DNA from: Alphaproteobacteria bacterium
Lineage (GTDB): Bacteria; Pseudomonadota; Alphaproteobacteria; ATCC43930; CGMCC-115725
Reading direction: 5' to 3'
Length of the DNA: 8,739 nucleotides
NCBI GenBank assembly: GCA_030039775.1
Contig: JASHUX010000239.1
Coordinates: forward strand, 1 to 8,739
The notes beneath the pieces are model-generated. The model saw only the letters and a list, made by a program, of their open reading frames with translations, made no database searches and was not told the DNA's origin. The translations under genes were made by a program, and so were the position numbers. Positions 1 through 6,366 of the stretch are shown one piece after another (position 1 is the stretch's first letter; each line of letters opens with the position of its first letter).

Positions 1-459
1 TTCAGACCCGACGTCATAGACGACTAGACCGCCGAGATAGAGCAAGACGCCGCCCGGGAAATACAGATGGACGATGATCTGCTGTGCCTCGCTATTGCGG
101 CTATCGGCAGCGATGCCGCGAGCGATAGCGCCCGCCCCCTGCAGTACTGTCGCCGCGGCGGCAAGCGCAGGGCCCAGCGTCAGCATCGCCAGCCACACCA
201 TCACAATCACGGGCGGGTCCGCACGTTTCAACTCGATCAACAGCAACACGATCGGCGTCAGCACGGCATAGGCTGTGATTACGATGGCGATGATGCGCTG
301 TTTCCGGCTGCTCAACCCGGAACTGGGGGCCGAGGTAGCGTGACGAGCGAGCGCGGAATTCGACGCTGACGGGATTTCTTCCGCGATACTCCCCGGTTGC
401 GCCCGGATGCGCCCCGCTCGCGGGGAAGGCCGCGTCAAGGTATTGGCGGAGAACAACAT
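1..459 (-). CDS. Partial membrane protein of unknown function (C-terminus outside window)
   Basis: Reading the minus strand from ATG at 459 gives 153 codons open to the window edge, so the C-terminus is missing. I do not recognise the family. The first ~50 residues are Ser/Ala/Arg-rich and probably cytoplasmic. Three hydrophobic stretches follow, at about residues 56-76, 84-106 and 129-148, and look like membrane segments. The second and third are separated by a polar loop containing the run IAADSRNSEAQQ. The start is uncertain: only a weak AGG lies just upstream, an in-frame TAG sits immediately before the ATG and so bounds the frame there, and a later TTG (residue 49) would give a protein beginning just before the first membrane segment. 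It points the same way as the histidine kinase but is separated from it by 171 bp, so it may have its own promoter. The hydrophobic pattern supports real coding; the function is open. Confidence 0.55.
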   Translation of the reverse strand, partial: MLFSANTLTRPSPRAGRIRAQPGSIAEEIPSASNSALARHATSAPSSGLSSRKQRIIAIVITAYAVLTPIVLLLIELKRADPPVIVMVWLAMLTLGPALAAAATVLQGAGAIARGIAADSRNSEAQQIIVHLYFPGGVLLYLGGLVVYDVGSE

Positions 460-630
460 CTACCTGTTGAGCCGAATCGCCTGAAACAATCTAAATGTGG
501 GTACCCGCTGGCATGATAATCGCGCTTCGGCCGAAAGCGCCATGCGTTTTTTGGGGGTTAACAGAAAGACCCAAGAATCTACTTTGGCAAACCAGGTCAA
601 CAGCTTGAAAATAAGCGAATCAACCTTTCG
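460..630. other. Intergenic spacer between kinase and membrane-protein genes
   Basis: This AT-richer gap contains no credible ORF. It would hold the promoter of the membrane-protein gene. A TTGACC box lies on the minus strand at 600-595, but I find no convincing -10 at the right distance. A 6-bp inverted repeat, GCGCTT/AAGCGC, sits at 522-540 (19 nt in all). A T6 tract lies 6 nt beyond it on the plus strand, where no gene would need a terminator. Confidence 0.4.
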
Positions 631-2313
631 TTAGGCGCTAACTGGCGCCTCAGTCCGCACCAGCCGCGTCACGGGCAGAACCATGGTCACGGTTGTACCG
701 GCCCCCTTGACGCTGTCGATCATCAGCCTGCCATCGTGCAGTTCGACAAGACCGATCGCCAACGGGAGCCCGAGCCCCGTGCCATGATGCTTCCGGCTCC
801 AGGGGCTCGCGACTTGGCCGAAACGGGTAATCGCCGTCTTGATCTCCTGCTCATCCATGCCAATGCCGTGATCGATTACGCTCAGATACAGCCCATCGGG
901 CTCTATCCTGCCCCGAACCAACACTCGCCCGCCGGCATGGCTGAATTTGATGGCATTGGTGATCAGATTCAGTAGCACCTGTTTGAGCTTGAGCGAATCG
1001 CCTTTCACCCGGGGTAGGTCCGCCGGCACCTCGAGATCGATCCCGATTTCCAGCGAACGGGCGCGCTCGACCACAAGATGCAGCAGATCGCGAATCATCT
1101 GCGGAACCTCGATCTCTTCCTCGTCGAGCTCGATGCGCCCGGCTTCGAGTTTTGAGACATCAAGGATGTCGCCGATGATGCTGAGAAGGTGCTGGCCGCT
1201 GGCGCAAATGTCGCGTGCATAGCTGGTGTATCGCGCGCTGCCCAGGGGGCCCATCACCTCGTCGGCCATGAGTTGGGAAAAGCCGATGATGGCGTTCAAG
1301 GGTGTGCGCAGCTCGTGACTCATGTTGGCGAGGAATTCGGTCTTGCTGCGGCTAGCCAGCTCCGCTTCTTCCTTCGCCGCGATTAATGCCAGTTCCGCTT
1401 CCTTCCTGTCGGTAATGTCGAGCGCAGCCGACACGACAATCGAGGGTCGGCCATTGGCGTCGCGCAACAGAGCTAGACTCGTCAACAGGACGCGCCGTTG
1501 CCCACTTGGCAGCGAAATCTCCTCTTCCCAGGCACCAGGAGCGCGTTCCCCGTTGATGACTTGCCGGTGGCGTTCCACCGTGGCGCGCGTCTCCGTGTCG
1601 CCGCGCAACGCGTTCGGCAATTTTCCGATCATCTCTGCGGCGGGCCACCCGAACCGTTGCGCAAACGAGCTATTGACGAATAGGAAACGGCCTTCGCGAT
1701 CCGTCGCGCTTACCATTACCGGCATCGCGTCGATTACGCGAAGCAGTATCTCGTGGCTGCTCTGCAACTCGTCGCGATGACGCTGCTCGTCGATCTGGAT
1801 CTGTTCCTCGAGCGTCGAGGCGCGCTCGCGAAGCATCAGTTGCTGACGCTGTAGCGTCAGCAAATTGTGCGAGCGAACACGAAATTCACGATGATCGACA
1901 GGACTGAGAAGATAGTCGGTAGCGCCAGCCTCGAGCGCCTGAAGGCGAAGATCGCGGTCTTCGTACGCCGTCACGACAATGATCGGCAGGTTGGCGCAAT
2001 TGGGATGTTCGCGCAGCTTCCGAATGAATTCGGCGCCGTTCATCTCCGGCATGTTAAAATCGGTAATCAGTAGATCGGGCGGCGACTTAACCGAATCGGC
2101 GAGAGCCGCGACGGGGTGCGCGAAGGTACGCACCTCGATATTTTCCCCAAGCGAACCGGCAAGCCGTTCGAGGATTTTCAGATTGGTAATTCGATCGTCA
2201 ACGATCGAGACGGTTTGACGTCCCACGCTCGGTTTCGCCTCCTTTGGCGAACCCCACCAGGCAACCGTTTCTCTTCTCACCGATTCGCCGATTGCGCAAG
2301 CGCCGCGGCCCAT
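631..2313 (-). CDS. Soluble hybrid histidine kinase (REC-PAS-HisKA-HATPase)
   Basis: This 560-residue cytoplasmic sensor kinase has no membrane segments. Residues 35-155 are a receiver domain with acidic pair D39/D40, phospho-acceptor D85 (LLITDFNMPEMNG) and T115; the usual lysine before the conserved proline is replaced by Ser (S137 in LLSPVD). A coiled-coil linker (156-190) leads to a PAS domain (about 188-303). HisKA has H333 in MSHELRTPLN. The ATPase domain shows N449/N453 (N box), D481 in DHGIGM and the GTGLGL loop at 511-516. The N-terminal receiver suggests that an upstream kinase feeds into this one; no partner regulator is nearby. The ATG overlaps the ftsY stop codon by one base (TAATG), which implies translational coupling. 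A GTG at 2226 with a strong AAGGAGG upstream would remove 29 residues that precede the receiver domain, and is a serious alternative start. The signal is unknown. Confidence 0.93.
   Translation of the reverse strand: MGRGACAIGESVRRETVAWWGSPKEAKPSVGRQTVSIVDDRITNLKILERLAGSLGENIEVRTFAHPVAALADSVKSPPDLLITDFNMPEMNGAEFIRKLREHPNCANLPIIVVTAYEDRDLRLQALEAGATDYLLSPVDHREFRVRSHNLLTLQRQQLMLRERASTLEEQIQIDEQRHRDELQSSHEILLRVIDAMPVMVSATDREGRFLFVNSSFAQRFGWPAAEMIGKLPNALRGDTETRATVERHRQVINGERAPGAWEEEISLPSGQRRVLLTSLALLRDANGRPSIVVSAALDITDRKEAELALIAAKEEAELASRSKTEFLANMSHELRTPLNAIIGFSQLMADEVMGPLGSARYTSYARDICASGQHLLSIIGDILDVSKLEAGRIELDEEEIEVPQMIRDLLHLVVERARSLEIGIDLEVPADLPRVKGDSLKLKQVLLNLITNAIKFSHAGGRVLVRGRIEPDGLYLSVIDHGIGMDEQEIKTAITRFGQVASPWSRKHHGTGLGLPLAIGLVELHDGRLMIDSVKGAGTTVTMVLPVTRLVRTEAPVSA
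633..650 (-). other. Small inverted repeat over the kinase stop codon
   Basis: AGGCGC and GCGCCT form a perfect 6-bp stem with a 6-nt loop, and they span the last codons and the stop of the kinase gene. No U-run follows on the minus strand, so this is not a classical intrinsic terminator. It may simply stabilise the 3' end of the message, or be chance in GC-rich sequence. Confidence 0.25.
2224..2244 (-). promoter_or_regulatory. Strong Shine-Dalgarno before an alternative GTG start of the kinase
   Basis: On the minus strand AAGGAGG (2244-2238) lies 11 nt upstream of GTG (2226-2224). The resulting protein would begin MGRQTVSIVDD, placing the receiver domain at the N-terminus as in most of the family. 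The ATG at 2313 has no comparable ribosome site but overlaps the ftsY stop. Spacing of 11 nt is slightly long, so the choice is open. Confidence 0.5.
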
Positions 2314-3251
2314 TAACGGTCGAGACCCGTCAGTCCGCGCGCGAACGCCGCCGCCTCGAATGGGCGCAGATCGTCAATGCCTTCACCAATGCCGATAAAC
2401 GGAACCGGGATTGAATACATTTCGGCCAACGCCACGAGCACGCCGCCGCGTGCGCTGCCGTCCAGTTTGGTGATTACGATACCGGTGATGCCGATCAGGT
2501 CGCGGAAAGTTTGGATGTGCTGCAGGGCCGTTTGACCGATGGTGGCGTCCAACACCAGCAGGACGGCATGGGGCGCCGTGGCATCGAGTTTCTTGAGCAC
2601 GCGCTGAATCTTTTGCAGCTCGGCCATCAGATCGGCCTTGTTGTGAAGCCGGCCGGCCGTATCGACCAGCAATAGGTCGGCGCGATCGCGCTGCGCCTTT
2701 TCGAGCGCTTCGAAAGCGAGACCCGCAGGATCGGCGCCGGGCGCAGCCGTCAGTACCGGTACGCCCGCGCGTTCACTCCAGATCTGAAGCTGCTCGACCG
2801 CCGCCGCGCGAAACGTATCGCCCGCCGCGAGGATCACACTCTTGCCTTCGTCGCGATAGAGCTTGGCTAGCTTGCCGATCGTCGTGGTCTTACCGCTGCC
2901 GTTGGCGCCGACGACAAGCACGACATTGGGCTTGCGCGCTGGATCGAGCACGAACGGCCGCTCGACCGGAAGCAAGAACGGTTCGATGATTTGCGCCAGC
3001 GTCTGCCGCACCTCTTCGGGCGATACTTCCTGATTGAACTTGGCGTAGCGCAGCCGCTTGGTGGCTTCCTGTGCCAGCCCCCAGCCCAGATCCGCCGAGA
3101 TCAGCACCTCCTCCAATTCGTGCAGCGCTTCGTCGTCCAGACGCCGCTTGGTGAAAATTCCGGTGATGCCATCGCTGATCTTGCCCGACGACCGGGATAG
3201 CCCGGTTTTCAGCCTCCCGAACCAGGAGCGCTTCTCCTCGCTTTCGCTCAC
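2313..3251 (-). CDS. ftsY: Signal recognition particle receptor FtsY
   Basis: FtsY is the membrane-associated SRP receptor GTPase that docks ribosome-nascent chain complexes carrying Ffh/4.5S RNA at the Sec translocon. The 312-residue product has a basic N-terminus (residues 7-36, with FGRLKTGLSR), a helical N domain (about 37-100) and the G domain. All GTPase motifs are present: P-loop GANGSGKTT (115-123), DTFRAAA (145-151), DTAG (197-200), TKLDG (261-265) and the closing GIGEGIDDL (287-295). The long acidic A domain of E. coli FtsY is absent, as is usual in alphaproteobacteria. Translation starts at GTG, whose bases overlap the mtaB stop (GTGA, 4 nt), so the two are probably coupled. The next gene, a histidine kinase, begins on the last base of the ftsY stop codon. 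Identification is secure. Confidence 0.98.
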   Translation of the reverse strand: MSESEEKRSWFGRLKTGLSRSSGKISDGITGIFTKRRLDDEALHELEEVLISADLGWGLAQEATKRLRYAKFNQEVSPEEVRQTLAQIIEPFLLPVERPFVLDPARKPNVVLVVGANGSGKTTTIGKLAKLYRDEGKSVILAAGDTFRAAAVEQLQIWSERAGVPVLTAAPGADPAGLAFEALEKAQRDRADLLLVDTAGRLHNKADLMAELQKIQRVLKKLDATAPHAVLLVLDATIGQTALQHIQTFRDLIGITGIVITKLDGSARGGVLVALAEMYSIPVPFIGIGEGIDDLRPFEAAAFARGLTGLDR

Positions 3252-4486
3252 GGGAGTACTCCGCTCAGGGCCGTACTGTCGCCAGCATGGAGCCGCATCG
3301 TAGCGACAGAGCCGAGGTCGAGAGCCGCGTTGAATCGAACCGGTGCGTAATGCTCGGTCCGGCCCATACCGCCGCGCTCGACTAAGACAGACGCGATTTG
3401 TCCGACGCGGCTCGCGAGAGAAAGCGCCAGCGCGCGCGATCCTGCTTCACGGAGACGCGCCGCACGTCCGCGAACGACATCCCGCGGCAGCTGGGGCATG
3501 CGCGCGGCCGGGGTGCCAGGCCGTGGGCTGAATGGAAATATGTGGAGATAATCGAGCCTTGCTTCCTCGATCAGCGACAGCGTGTTGGCGAACATCGCTT
3601 CATTCTCCGTCGGAAAGCCGGCGATCAGGTCGGCGCCAAGTGCGATGCCCGGGCGCACGTCCCGCGACCGCGTGACCGCTGCCAGTGCTTGTGCACGGCT
3701 GTGACGCCGCTTCATCCGTTTTAGGATTAGATCGTCGCCCGCTTGGAGCGACAAATGGAGATGCGGCATCAGCCGCGGCTCGTCTCCGATCAGCGACCAG
3801 AGTGTGTCATCGATCTCCGCAACGTCGAGCGACGACAGCCGCAGGCGGCTCAACTCCGGAATTGCATCAAGCAAGCCACGGCACAAAGTGCCAAGACCCG
3901 GGCGGTCCGGCAGATCGAGGCCGTAGGCGGTGATGTCCACGCCTGTCAGCACCAGTTCGCGATAGCCGCGTTCGACGAGCAAACGCGACTGCGCGATCAC
4001 TTCTCCCATCGGTACCGAGCGGCTGGCGCCGCGGCCAAATGGGATAATGCAGAAGGTGCAGCGATGGTCGCAGCCCTGCTGCACCTGGACGAACGCACGG
4101 GCGCGGCCGTCGAACACCTCGACTAGATGCGACGCGGTTTCGCGCAAGGCGAAGATATCGCGCACGGAAATCCGGGCCGCCATGTCGCGATAACTCTCAG
4201 GCCGCAATTTCTCGGCATTGCCGAGCACGTGATCCACTTCCGGCATCGCCGCGAACCGCCCGGGATCTATCTGGGCCGCGCAGCCGGTCACAATGATCCG
4301 CGCGCCGGGCCGCCCGCGTCGCAATCTGCGGATCGCTTGTCGTGCCTGGCGCTCAGCTTCGGCCGTAACGGCGCAGGTGTTGACGATGATCGCATCGTCC
4401 AGACCGGCCGCTTGAGCATAGCCGCGGATCGCTTCGGATTCGAAAGCGTTGAGGCGGCAACCGAACGTGACGATGTCGAGCGGCAA
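3248..4486 (-). CDS. mtaB: tRNA t6A37 methylthiotransferase MtaB
   Basis: MtaB is a radical-SAM enzyme that adds a methylthio group to N6-threonylcarbamoyladenosine at position 37 of ANN-decoding tRNAs (ms2t6A). Numbering from the proposed TTG start, the N-terminal methylthiotransferase domain carries the three auxiliary-cluster cysteines C10 (TFGCRLN), C38 (NTCAVT) and C69 (VTGCAAQ). The radical-SAM motif C139-x3-C143-x2-C146 (GCDHRCTFC) binds the second 4Fe-4S cluster. A C-terminal TRAM-like RNA-binding region follows from about residue 350. Length is 412 aa, typical of the family. The frame stays open upstream to an ATG at 4711, but that 75-residue arginine-rich extension is just dapF read in another frame. 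TTG at 4486, 8 nt past the dapF stop, is the only start codon near the conserved N-terminus. It lacks a clear ribosome site, so translation may depend on coupling to dapF. Confidence 0.94.
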   Translation of the reverse strand: MPLDIVTFGCRLNAFESEAIRGYAQAAGLDDAIIVNTCAVTAEAERQARQAIRRLRRGRPGARIIVTGCAAQIDPGRFAAMPEVDHVLGNAEKLRPESYRDMAARISVRDIFALRETASHLVEVFDGRARAFVQVQQGCDHRCTFCIIPFGRGASRSVPMGEVIAQSRLLVERGYRELVLTGVDITAYGLDLPDRPGLGTLCRGLLDAIPELSRLRLSSLDVAEIDDTLWSLIGDEPRLMPHLHLSLQAGDDLILKRMKRRHSRAQALAAVTRSRDVRPGIALGADLIAGFPTENEAMFANTLSLIEEARLDYLHIFPFSPRPGTPAARMPQLPRDVVRGRAARLREAGSRALALSLASRVGQIASVLVERGGMGRTEHYAPVRFNAALDLGSVATMRLHAGDSTALSGVLP

Positions 4487-4494
4487 GACGGGCT

Positions 4495-5328
4495 CTAGCG
4501 AAAGAGCGTGTCGTCGAACGTGCCGGTGAAGCTGACCGCGACCGGCCCGGTCATGATGACGTGGTTGTCGTCCCGCCACTCGATCTCGAGCGAGCCGCCG
4601 TCGGCGACAATTTCGACCGCGCGTTCGGTCAATTCGCGCCGCGACGCCGCCACCAATGCGGCACACGCCCCTGTGCCGCAGGCGGGCGTAAGGCCCGCGC
4701 CGCGTTCCCACACGCGCAGGCGCATCTTAGTTGGCGACAAAATTTGCGCGACACCGATATTGCAGCGCTCAGGGAAGAGCGCATCGTGCTCAAGCTTTGG
4801 ACCGAGCGTTGCGATATCGACGGCAGCGACATCGGACACGAAGAAAGTGACGTGCGGATTGCCCATGCTGGTCGCGACCGGATCGCGCAGCGGCCCGAGC
4901 GCGAGCGGTACGTGCAGCGTGTCGCATTCGCGCGCTAGCGGAATAGCGCGCCAGGCCGTCGCGGGTTCGCCCATATCGACGCTGACGCGTTGCTTTCCCG
5001 CGGCATGCGCCGAGATCAGGCCTGCGCCGGTCTCGATCGTGGCGCTGTCGCTCGTGCGCTCGCGCATTACCAGATCGGCGATGCAGCGGGCTGCGTTTCC
5101 GCAGGCTTCGACGCTGCCGCCGTCTCCGTTGCGAATTGCCATGTAGAGCTGTGCCCGCTTGTCGCGCGGCGGTTCCAGCACGATGAGCTGGTCGCAGCCA
5201 ATCCCGGTACGGCGGTCGGCGATGGCGCGCGCGTGCGCCTCGTCGAGCGCGAGCGGCGCTACGCGCGCGTCGAGCACGACGAAATCGTTGCCTAGACCAT
5301 GCATTTTGACGAACGGGACCGCTGACAT
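4495..5328 (-). CDS. dapF: Diaminopimelate epimerase DapF
   Basis: DapF converts LL-diaminopimelate to meso-diaminopimelate, the precursor of lysine and of the peptidoglycan cross-linking residue. The 277-residue product is of normal length. It opens with the typical FVKMHGLGNDFVVLD segment (6-20) and has both catalytic cysteines: C76 in VEACGNAARC and C217 in TPACGTGACA. The two-base mechanism is cofactor-free. The related MGNPH segment lies at 155-159. The frame is open to an ATG at 5379, but those 17 extra residues fall in the repeat region and lack similarity to the family. ATG at 5328 gives MSAVPFVKMHGLGNDF, the expected N-terminus. No strong Shine-Dalgarno is seen. It is the first gene of the tight run to mtaB, ftsY and the kinase, so a promoter probably lies within or just beyond the repeat at 5361-5435. 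Confidence 0.98.
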   Translation of the reverse strand: MSAVPFVKMHGLGNDFVVLDARVAPLALDEAHARAIADRRTGIGCDQLIVLEPPRDKRAQLYMAIRNGDGGSVEACGNAARCIADLVMRERTSDSATIETGAGLISAHAAGKQRVSVDMGEPATAWRAIPLARECDTLHVPLALGPLRDPVATSMGNPHVTFFVSDVAAVDIATLGPKLEHDALFPERCNIGVAQILSPTKMRLRVWERGAGLTPACGTGACAALVAASRRELTERAVEIVADGGSLEIEWRDDNHVIMTGPVAVSFTGTFDDTLFR

Positions 5329-5360
5329 GGGCGGAGATATAGGCCCAAAACCGAAAACTT

Positions 5361-5435
5361 TGAACCACCAAGGCGCCAAGACGCCAAGAAGATCGGGAAA
5401 TCGTGGTGACTTGGCGTCATGGCGGTTTGAGTTGG
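5361..5435. repeat. Palindromic intergenic repeat with CGCCAAGA units
   Basis: The left arm CGCCAAGACGCCAAG (5374-5388) is the inverted copy of CTTGGCGTCATGGCG (5410-5424), with 14 of 15 positions pairing around a 21-nt loop. The left arm itself contains two tandem CGCCAAGA octamers (5374-5389). Flanks such as TGAACCACCAAGG (left) and GGTTTGAGTT (right) weakly extend the symmetry. The element fills most of the dapF/crotonase gap and ends next to the crotonase stop codon. It resembles the CCAAGGCGCCAAGACGCC-type intergenic palindromes that I recall from many bacterial genomes; family membership is not verified here. It could act as a transcript 3'-end hairpin for the crotonase gene. Confidence 0.75.
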
Positions 5436-6254
5436 TTAAATCTTGCCGTAATCGCCGTGGCGGCCGAGCCCTTCGGCAAAGCGCGTAGCGCCCGCGATAC
5501 CCTCTTTGCGCAGCGCGGCCAAGCCGCCTTCATATTCCTGGCGCATCGCGTCGCGTAGGTTGAGCCCGTGCTGACGATAGGCCGAGGCACGGTCGGCGCG
5601 CACGCATTCCTGGGGAAACCGCGCGATCTCCCGCGCCAGTTCTTCCGCCGCCTGACGTACCGTGCCGTCGGGCACGACGCGTTCGCACAAGCCGATACGC
5701 AGCGCCTCCTCGGCGGTGCATTTGCGGCCGGTGAGGATCAAATCCATAGCGCGGCCCATCCCGACGATCCGCGGCAGCCGCACCGTGCCGCCGTCGATCA
5801 GCGGCACGCCCCAGCGCCGGCAATAAACGCCGAAGAAGGCGCTCTCTTCCATGATCCGCATGTCGCACCACAGAGCCAGCTCCATGCCACCCGCAACCGC
5901 CGCGCCCGATACCGCCGCGATCACCGGTTTAGACAATTCGAGGCGCGAGGGCCCGAGCGGTCCCGGCGGCGTCTCGGCATAACCGAGCCGCGGATAGCTC
6001 AGCTTGTTGAGCCAGACGTCGGCGCCCGACGCGGAGAGATGCTTCAGATCGCCGCCAGCGCAGAACGCACCGTGCGCGCCCCAAAACACGGCGACGTCGG
6101 CTTCGGCATCGTGCTCGAAATCTATGAACGCGGCGACCAACTCGCGGCCGGTCTCGGGATCGACCGCGTTGCGGTAATCCGGGCGATCGAGAATCACCGT
6201 GGTGACCCGGCCTTGCTTCTCCACGCGCACCGAATTGTCTTGGTAATGCGTCAT
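5436..6254 (-). CDS. Enoyl-CoA hydratase/isomerase (crotonase) family protein
   Basis: The 272-residue crotonase-fold protein probably acts on a CoA thioester in the cytoplasm, usually as a trimer or hexamer. The oxyanion-hole segments are clear: FCAGGDLKHL (64-73) and AVAGGMELALWCD (119-131). E125 matches the first catalytic glutamate of classical hydratases. The second glutamate, 20 residues later in rat ECH1, is replaced by C145 (GVYCRRWGVP), so a simple hydration reaction cannot be assumed. The segment GVPLIDGGTVRLPRIVGMGRAMDLILTGR (148-177 region, read across) is typical of a large crotonase subgroup of unassigned substrate. The ATG has a good GGGGAG Shine-Dalgarno 6 nt upstream (6266-6261). 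It lies 112 bp downstream of the oxygenase gene, the two being separated by a repeat, and could be co-transcribed with it. The exact reaction is unknown. Confidence 0.93.
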   Translation of the reverse strand: MTHYQDNSVRVEKQGRVTTVILDRPDYRNAVDPETGRELVAAFIDFEHDAEADVAVFWGAHGAFCAGGDLKHLSASGADVWLNKLSYPRLGYAETPPGPLGPSRLELSKPVIAAVSGAAVAGGMELALWCDMRIMEESAFFGVYCRRWGVPLIDGGTVRLPRIVGMGRAMDLILTGRKCTAEEALRIGLCERVVPDGTVRQAAEELAREIARFPQECVRADRASAYRQHGLNLRDAMRQEYEGGLAALRKEGIAGATRFAEGLGRHGDYGKI

Positions 6255-6277
6255 CGGTTTCTCCCCAGATTCATTTT

Positions 6278-6355
6278 CGTCATTCCCGCGAAAGCTAGAA
6301 TCCAGGGTAGGCGACGTGCGGCCATTCCGGGTCCCTGCTTTCGCAGGGACGACGA
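6278..6355. repeat. REP-like element made of two inverted copies
   Basis: The left unit CGTCATTCCCGCGAAAGC begins at 6279; the right unit, on the opposite strand, ends around 6355 with TCGCAGGGACGACGA. Read as its reverse complement, the right unit matches the left closely (CGTC-TCCC/CCT-GCGAAAGC). The right unit contains a perfect hairpin, GTCCCTGC-TTTC-GCAGGGAC (6331-6350). The corresponding stem in the left unit is damaged (AAGCTAGAAT where AAGCGGGAAT would be expected). The GTCATTCCCGCGAAAGCGGGAAT motif is a very common interspersed palindrome in proteobacteria, probably moved by REP-associated tyrosine transposases. The element lies between the crotonase start and the oxygenase stop, just upstream of the crotonase Shine-Dalgarno. 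Confidence 0.85.
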
Positions 6356-6366
6356 AGAGGATTCGG

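Noticed and set aside
522..552. Hairpin GCGCTT/AAGCGC followed by T6 on the plus strand, resembling a terminator
   Set aside because: No plus-strand gene precedes it, the T-run is 6 nt away from the stem, and on the minus strand no U-tract follows.
736..2316. Many plus-strand open frames antisense to the histidine kinase
   Set aside because: They are shadows of the high-GC kinase gene, without ribosome sites or recognisable domains.
5329..5379. Upstream extension of dapF to ATG 5379
   Set aside because: The 17 extra residues are not family-like and are encoded within the palindromic repeat region.
5374..5424. Possible CRISPR or tandem-repeat array
   Set aside because: Only two adjacent octamers and one inverted arm are present, with no regularly spaced repeats or spacers.
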